Assembly (NCBI RefSeq): GCF_000025265.1
Contig: NC_013739.1
Coordinates: forward strand, 5,814,001 to 5,878,000
DNA from: Conexibacter woesei DSM 14684
Lineage (GTDB): Bacteria; Actinomycetota; Thermoleophilia; Solirubrobacterales; Solirubrobacteraceae
DNA: 64,000 bases
Reading direction: 5' to 3'
Part shown: positions 59,404 through 64,000 of the stretch, in pieces
Position numbering within the stretch: the stretch's first letter is position 1
How the letters are laid out: each line of letters opens with the position of its first letter
Translations under genes and position numbers: made by a program
The notes under the pieces: generated by a model
Databases searched by the model: none
What the model was told of the DNA's origin: nothing
The model's input: only the letters and a program-made list of their open reading frames with translations

Positions 59404-60600
59404 ATGACCCCGCGTCCGCTGCTGCCTCGCATCGTCCGCCGACTGCGCGGCGGTGCGCCGCCGGTAGACGAGTCGCCCTTCACCGCTCTCGCGGCCGTCG
59501 CCGAGCTGCTGCGCGGATCGCCCGCGCCGCTGGCGGCCGGCGCCGGCGCGGCGGCCGAGCGCGATCGCCTCGACGTCGCGGTCGTGATCCCGTGGTACCC
59601 GCGCGGCAGCGGCGGGCACCAGACGATCTTCAACGTCGTGCGCGGGCTCGAGGCGCGCGGCCACCGTTGCTCGATCTGGCTCGACGACCCGACCGGCCGA
59701 CACGCCGCGCTCGACGAAGCCGCGGTGGCGCGCGAGCTGCACGCCCAGTTCGGCGCCTGTGCCGGCCCGGTCCACAAAGGCTTCGCGCGCTGGAGCGGCG
59801 CCGACGTGGTGGTCGCGACGAGCTGGCCGACCGCGTACCGCGTGGCGCTGCTCGGCGGCTGCCGCGGTCGCGCCTACCTCGTGCAGGACCACGAGCCGGA
59901 GTTCTACCCGACCTCCGCCGAGCGCGAATGGGCCGCCGCGACCTACGGGCTCGGCCTGCATTGCATCGCCGCCAGCCGCTGGCTGGCCGAGCTGCTGCGC
60001 GAGCGCCATGGCGCGCCCGCGACTCACTTCGACCTCGGCATCGACCACGCCCGCTACACGGTCCGGCCGCAGGTTGCCCGCAGCGACCGACGGGTGCTCT
60101 TCTACGCCCGCGTGAGCACCGCGCGCCGCGCGATCCCGCTCGGGCTGCTCGCGCTCGACGAGCTGCAGCGGCGACGGCCTGACGTCGAGCTGGCGCTGTT
60201 CGGCTCGCCCACGCCGGTGCCGGCGCCGTTTCGTGCCGAGCAGCTCGGGCTGCTCACTCCCAGCCAGCTGGCCGACGCCTACGCGCGCGCGACGGTCGGG
60301 ATGGTGCTGTCGCTGACGAACCCGTCACTGGTGCCGCAGGAGATGCTCGCGTGCGGGCTCCCGTGCGTCGACGTCGAGCGGCCGAGCACGCGCTCGGAGT
60401 GGGGCTCCGGCGGCGGCGTCGAGCTGGCGCGCTTCGACCCGATCGCGCTCGCGGACGCGCTCGAACGGCTGCTCGAGGATCGCTCGCTGCGCGCGCAGCG
60501 CAGCGAGGCGGGCGTGGCGTGGGCGCGCGACCGCACGTGGGCACACGCGGCCGAGCAGGTCGAGCAGGGCCTGCGGACGGCGCTGCGCGCCGCCGCCTGA
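59404..60600 (+). CDS. GT4-family glycosyltransferase (WsaF/rhamnosyltransferase-like)
   Basis: A 398-residue protein. After a 55-residue variable N-terminus, VAVVIPWYPRGSGGHQTIFNVVRGL begins a GT-B fold. AYLVQDHEPEFYPTSAEREWA is characteristic of the WsaF-like rhamnosyltransferases of S-layer glycan clusters, and VLFYARVSTARRAIPLGL with LSLTNPSLVPQEMLACGLPCVD form the donor site. It lies 13 bases after the previous gene. The rhamnosyl specificity is inferred from the motif only. Confidence 0.87.
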   Translation: MTPRPLLPRIVRRLRGGAPPVDESPFTALAAVAELLRGSPAPLAAGAGAAAERDRLDVAVVIPWYPRGSGGHQTIFNVVRGLEARGHRCSIWLDDPTGRHAALDEAAVARELHAQFGACAGPVHKGFARWSGADVVVATSWPTAYRVALLGGCRGRAYLVQDHEPEFYPTSAEREWAAATYGLGLHCIAASRWLAELLRERHGAPATHFDLGIDHARYTVRPQVARSDRRVLFYARVSTARRAIPLGLLALDELQRRRPDVELALFGSPTPVPAPFRAEQLGLLTPSQLADAYARATVGMVLSLTNPSLVPQEMLACGLPCVDVERPSTRSEWGSGGGVELARFDPIALADALERLLEDRSLRAQRSEAGVAWARDRTWAHAAEQVEQGLRTALRAAA

Positions 60601-60613
60601 CACCGTCTGACCG

Positions 60614-61798
60614 TCAGTCGTCCGCTCGGCGCAGGCCGAGGATGCTGAGCAGGAACGAGGAGAAGAAGACCTGGATGCCGACGATCACGAGCGTGAGCGC
60701 GACGATCGCGAGTCTCTCCTCACCGAGGCTGCCGAAGCCACGATCGATCCACTCGATCACGATCACAGCGGCGATCGCGAGGCCGACGAGGGCGATCGCG
60801 CCGCCGAGCAGCAATCCGTGCTCGAGTCTGTAGCGAGCTCGCATGCGGTCGAACCACGGATCGCGTTCGTTCATGAAGTAGGTCCCGTACGCGTGGGCGC
60901 ACAGCCCCAGCGCGACGACCTGCGTGCCGACGATCATCAGCAGCGCCCCGGCGATCAGCGCGTGCAGGTCCCACTCGCGGCCGAAGAGGTTGATGTTCGC
61001 CACGACCGTGAGCGCGATCAGCGCGCCGAGCAGCGCCATCACCGCGCCCGGCAGGATGAACAGGTGGTTGGGCGAGTGGACGAGCAGGAAGCGCAGGTGC
61101 CGCCAGCCGTCGCGGAAACTCGACAGCTTCGACTCGCCGCCGCGCGGGTGGTACTCGATGTCGAACTGGCGGATATCGAGCTTCTCCTTCGCCGCCCGGA
61201 TCACCATCTCGGAGGCGAACTCCATCCCCGTCGTGCGCAGCGCCAGCTGCGGGAGCGCCGAGCGCCGCACTGCGCGCATGCCGCAGTGCGCGTCGCTGAC
61301 CCCGGTTCTGAAGAGCAGGTTGAGGAAGCCCGACAGCAGCGGATTGCCCACATATCGATGGAGCCATGGCATCGCGCCCGGATGAATGTTCTTCATCCGG
61401 TCGCCGATCACCATGTCAGCGCCGTCGTCCAGCTCTCTGAGGAATCGCGGGATCTCGTTGAAGTCGTAGGTGAGGTCGGCGTCGCCCATCACGATGTAGT
61501 CGCCGCGAGCGGCGGCGAAGCCGGCGAGATAGGCGCTGCCGTAGCCACGCCGCGGCTCGCGCACGACGCGCGCGCCGGCCGCCTCGGCCAGCTCGGCGCT
61601 GCCGTCCTCCGACGCGTTGTCGGCGACGACGACCTCGCCGGGAATCCCGTTGCGCTCGAGCACGCCGCGCGCGGCGGCGATGCACTGCTCGATGTTCTCC
61701 GCCTCGTTGAGACAGGGGATCACGACGGAGACGCGCAGCGCCGTCTCGTCGAGGGGCCGCGTCTCCGTGGCTGCGTTCTCGCTCTGTGCGGTCGTCAT
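60614..61798 (-). CDS. GT2-family polyprenyl-phosphate glycosyltransferase with membrane helices, paralogue
   Basis: A 394-residue DPM1/GtrB-like enzyme. VSVVIPCLNEAENIEQCI, VVADNASEDGSAELA, metal-binding DAD in YIVMGDADLTYDF (about 105-112) and ASEMVIRAAKEK are the GT-A motifs; four hydrophobic helices follow from about 235. It is a paralogue of 35236-36492. I start at the ATG 61798 (MTTAQSEN), where the family-like sequence begins; a frame 44 residues longer upstream has no similarity. It runs opposite to the flanking genes and ends 13 bases from the convergent GT4 gene. A TAGCAT hexamer on the minus strand (61863-61868) could be its promoter. Confidence 0.88.
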   Translation of the reverse strand: MTTAQSENAATETRPLDETALRVSVVIPCLNEAENIEQCIAAARGVLERNGIPGEVVVADNASEDGSAELAEAAGARVVREPRRGYGSAYLAGFAAARGDYIVMGDADLTYDFNEIPRFLRELDDGADMVIGDRMKNIHPGAMPWLHRYVGNPLLSGFLNLLFRTGVSDAHCGMRAVRRSALPQLALRTTGMEFASEMVIRAAKEKLDIRQFDIEYHPRGGESKLSSFRDGWRHLRFLLVHSPNHLFILPGAVMALLGALIALTVVANINLFGREWDLHALIAGALLMIVGTQVVALGLCAHAYGTYFMNERDPWFDRMRARYRLEHGLLLGGAIALVGLAIAAVIVIEWIDRGFGSLGEERLAIVALTLVIVGIQVFFSSFLLSILGLRRADD

Positions 61799-61934
61799 CG
61801 GAAGGCTCAGACGGATCTCGCGCGCGAAAGTTGCGGCGACGTGGGGATCCACCTGATCGCGGCATGCTAGCGGATGCGACGGCGGGAGCCTCCGCGCGCG
61901 AGGCCGCCGCGCTCTGCCCGGCGGCGACACCCGC

Positions 61935-61940
61935 TACGCT
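61935..61940 (+). promoter_or_regulatory. Candidate -10 box before 61951
   Basis: TACGCT ends 10 bases before the ATG at 61951, which has no Shine-Dalgarno sequence. It supports that start over earlier in-frame ATGs at 61786 and 61864. Confidence 0.4.
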
Positions 61941-61950
61941 GACGCACCGC

Positions 61951-63489
61951 ATGGCAGCCTCACGCGACCCGCGCGCCACTCGGCCGCTGCAGCTGGCCGA
62001 GCCGCTCCGTCTCGCGCTGTCCCGAATCGCACGGCGCGCGCGCGCCGTGCCGCAGCCGCTCGTGCTCGTGCTGACGGCGGCGACGCTGCTCGCAGTCGCG
62101 TGGGCGCTCGTGCTGCCGCCGTTCCAGGGGCCGGACGAGTCCGAGCACTTCGCCTACGTCCAGCACCTCGCCGAGACGGGCAGCGCCCCGTCCTCGACGA
62201 CGTTCAGCGGTGCCGGCAGCCACTCCTCGGAGGAGACGTTCGCGCTCGACAGACTCGGGTTGCGGGCGATGATGGCCGTGCCGGAGGCGCTGCCGCTGTG
62301 GAACGACGCCGACCAGGAGCGCTGGCGCGCGTTCGAGCGGCAGGTGACGCCGTCCCAGCGCGGCGACGGCGACGGCGCCAACCCGATCGCCAAGAACCCG
62401 CCGCTGTACTACGCCTACGAGGCTGTCGCATATCGCGTGTCGCCGGGCGACTCGCTCTATGACCGGCTGCTCGCGACCCGTCTCGCGAGCGCGCTGCTGT
62501 TCGTGCTGACCGTCGCGTTCGCTTGGCTGGCCGCCGCCGAGCTGAGCGCGCGCGTCTGGGTGCGCACGCTGACGGCGGGCATCGTCGCGCTGCAGCCGCA
62601 GCTGACGTCGATGGCCGGGATCGTCAACGCCGACATGATGCTCGTCGCGGTCTGGTCGGCGTTCACGGCGCTCGCGGTCCGCACGCTCGTGCGCGGTCCG
62701 AGCGCACGCCGCGTGCTCGGCCTCAGCGTGCTCGCCGCCGCCTCCTCGCTGACGCACGGCCGCGGCCTCGCGCTGCTGCCCGCGCTCGCGATCGTGCTCG
62801 CGCTCGCCTTCTGGCACCACCGGCCGCCGTTGCGCTCGACGCTGCGCTGGAGCGGCGCCGGCGCGCTCGTGCTCGTGCTCGGGCTCGCCGTCTTCCGCTT
62901 CTTCACGTCCGCGTCGGGCGGCGGGTCGCTCTACGGCAACCAGACCGACTACATCAACCAGGGCGGCTTCAGCCCGCCCGAGCTGCTCTCGCTGGTGTGG
63001 CAGTTCTACCTGCCCAAGCTGCCCTTCATGCAACCGGCGATCGGACCCGACTACGGCTTCCACCAGATGTACGTCGAGACGTTCTTCGGCGCCTTCGGCT
63101 GGCTCGAGGTGCGGTTCCCCGAGCGCGTCTACGACGCGCTCCAGGTCGCGGTGCTGCTGGGACTCGTGGCACTCGTCGTCGCGGCGTACCTGCGCCGCGC
63201 CGACCTGCGTCCGGTGCGCCACGTCGCGTTCGGCCTGCTCGGGATCTGCGTCTCGCTGATCGCGCTGCTGCATCTCGTCTCGTACCTCGCGCTGCTCGGC
63301 GCGCCGGACCCGCTGATCGTCGGCCGCTACATGCTGCCGCTCGTCGTGCCGTTCGCGCTCGCGATCGCGTTCGTCGCGAGCTCGCTGCCGCGTCGCGCCG
63401 GAGCGGTCTTCGGCGCGCTCGTGCTCGCGGTCGGGATCGTGCTGCAGCTGTCCGGCCTGCTGCTCTCGGTGGAGCGCTTCTATGCGTGA
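61951..63489 (+). CDS. DUF2142-family polytopic membrane protein
   Basis: A 512-residue membrane protein with about ten to twelve helices. LPPFQGPDESEHFAYVQHLAETG just after TM1 and NPPLYYAYEAVAYR are the signatures of the DUF2142 family, often found in polysaccharide clusters and likely GT-C-type glycosyltransferases; the Asp/Glu of this loop would be catalytic. The family role is not established. The ATG at 61951 follows a TACGCT hexamer. It overlaps the next gene by 8 bases, so both are co-translated. Length is typical. Confidence 0.88.
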   Translation: MAASRDPRATRPLQLAEPLRLALSRIARRARAVPQPLVLVLTAATLLAVAWALVLPPFQGPDESEHFAYVQHLAETGSAPSSTTFSGAGSHSSEETFALDRLGLRAMMAVPEALPLWNDADQERWRAFERQVTPSQRGDGDGANPIAKNPPLYYAYEAVAYRVSPGDSLYDRLLATRLASALLFVLTVAFAWLAAAELSARVWVRTLTAGIVALQPQLTSMAGIVNADMMLVAVWSAFTALAVRTLVRGPSARRVLGLSVLAAASSLTHGRGLALLPALAIVLALAFWHHRPPLRSTLRWSGAGALVLVLGLAVFRFFTSASGGGSLYGNQTDYINQGGFSPPELLSLVWQFYLPKLPFMQPAIGPDYGFHQMYVETFFGAFGWLEVRFPERVYDALQVAVLLGLVALVVAAYLRRADLRPVRHVAFGLLGICVSLIALLHLVSYLALLGAPDPLIVGRYMLPLVVPFALAIAFVASSLPRRAGAVFGALVLAVGIVLQLSGLLLSVERFYA

Positions 63490-64000
63490 GCGGATCGCCC
63501 GCCGCCCGGCGGTGCTCGCGCTGCTCTGCGCGGTCGCGCTGCTGGTGGTCGCGCTCGCGGTCGAGGTGGTCCCGCGCCTGACGCGCGAGAACGAGGCGCT
63601 CACCTCGACGCCCGTCCCGAGCGGCCGTGCCCCCGCCACGCTGGAGCTGCAGGCGAGACAGACGGCGTGCATCGACGAGATCGCGTTCGACCGCGAGGGC
63701 GAGGTCCTCCAGCTGCTGGTGGACCTCGGCGAGCCGCTGCCGGCGCCGCCGCTGCGCGTCGCGCTGCGCGCCCCCGGCTACAGCGACGTCATCCGCGTGA
63801 CGCCGGCGAGAGAGCATGCGCTCGACCTGCCGGTCGCCGCGCCCCGCCGCGCTGCGCTCGGCTCGATCTGCGTCACGAACGAGGGACGCCGGCCGACGAG
63901 ACTCGCAGCGACCGCCGACCCGCGCGTGCTGCAGCGGACGCGCACGCGCATCGACGGCGGCGAACCGGTCCCGATCGCGTTCCTCGCATCGTTCCGCAGA
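63482..64000 (+). CDS. Membrane-anchored or exported protein, 3' end outside window
   Basis: The visible 173 residues start with RERIARRPAVLALLCAVALLVVALAVEVVP, a signal anchor, then an extracytoplasmic part. The remaining sequence (ACIDEIAFDREGEVLQLLVDLGEPLPAPPLRVALRAPGY, later SICVTNEGRRPTRLAATADP) looks like beta-sandwich. I recognise no family. It overlaps the DUF2142 gene by 8 bases and is surely co-expressed with it, which suggests a partner of that membrane enzyme. The gene continues beyond base 64000. Confidence 0.75.
   Translation, partial: MRERIARRPAVLALLCAVALLVVALAVEVVPRLTRENEALTSTPVPSGRAPATLELQARQTACIDEIAFDREGEVLQLLVDLGEPLPAPPLRVALRAPGYSDVIRVTPAREHALDLPVAAPRRAALGSICVTNEGRRPTRLAATADPRVLQRTRTRIDGGEPVPIAFLASFRR

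Overview
The window is very GC-rich (about 70% by eye in the lines I tallied). Genes are packed tightly, most junctions are ATGA or GTGA overlaps, and GTG starts are common. Several genes have a TANNNT hexamer 6-12 bases before the start codon and no Shine-Dalgarno sequence. Gene content is also actinobacterial in flavour: an iol operon, GlpR/DeoR control, DUF2142 and GtrA proteins, multi-domain glycosyltransferases. I infer a high-GC actinobacterium, perhaps of the Thermoleophilia/Solirubrobacterales (Conexibacter-like). The lineage is a guess from style, not a match.

Region 1 (1-18719) looks like a carbohydrate and inositol utilisation locus. Read leftwards from 7885 are a DeoR-type regulator, a GH4 glycosidase, a PfkB kinase, a complete sugar ABC importer (binding lipoprotein, two permeases, ATPase) and a SIS-domain sugar isomerase cut by the window edge. 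A 1071-residue exported PIG-L-type deacetylase with carbohydrate-binding, collagen-like and basic C-terminal parts follows (8001-11216, minus). Divergent from it runs an inositol catabolic operon: iolD, a zinc dehydrogenase, iolE, a 30-codon micro-ORF, iolC, iolB, iolA. The heptamer AAGTGTT lies upstream of the regulator and in the deacetylase/iolD divergent region, so one regulator may control both halves.

Region 2 (18763-24672) holds two tandem paralogous exported proteins of unknown function and, on the minus strand, a response regulator, a histidine kinase and a large polytopic membrane protein.

Region 3 (24762-64000) is a large surface-polysaccharide island. It contains many methyltransferases and glycosyltransferases, a GDP-heptose operon (33506-40146: hddA, hddC, gmhA, gmhB with a transaldolase-family gene), a Wzt/Wzm exporter whose ATPase has a C-terminal extension, GtrA, DUF2142 and GT-C-like membrane proteins. 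An exported glycosidase-like protein with three near-identical 321-bp tandem repeats (40955-43297) and heme A synthase ctaA interrupt the island. A three-gene module (methyltransferase, GT4-GT2 fusion, coiled-coil methyltransferase) occurs twice, and one copy has lost its key motifs. Several cluster enzymes end in a coiled coil and/or a basic tail.

No gene-free stretch exceeds 300 bp. The longest are 30782-30981, 43298-43460, 61799-61950, 11217-11354, 44457-44574 and 57155-57264. They hold promoter-like hexamers, operator-like repeats or hairpins where listed, and otherwise nothing I can recognise. I see no tRNA, rRNA, CRISPR array or transposase.
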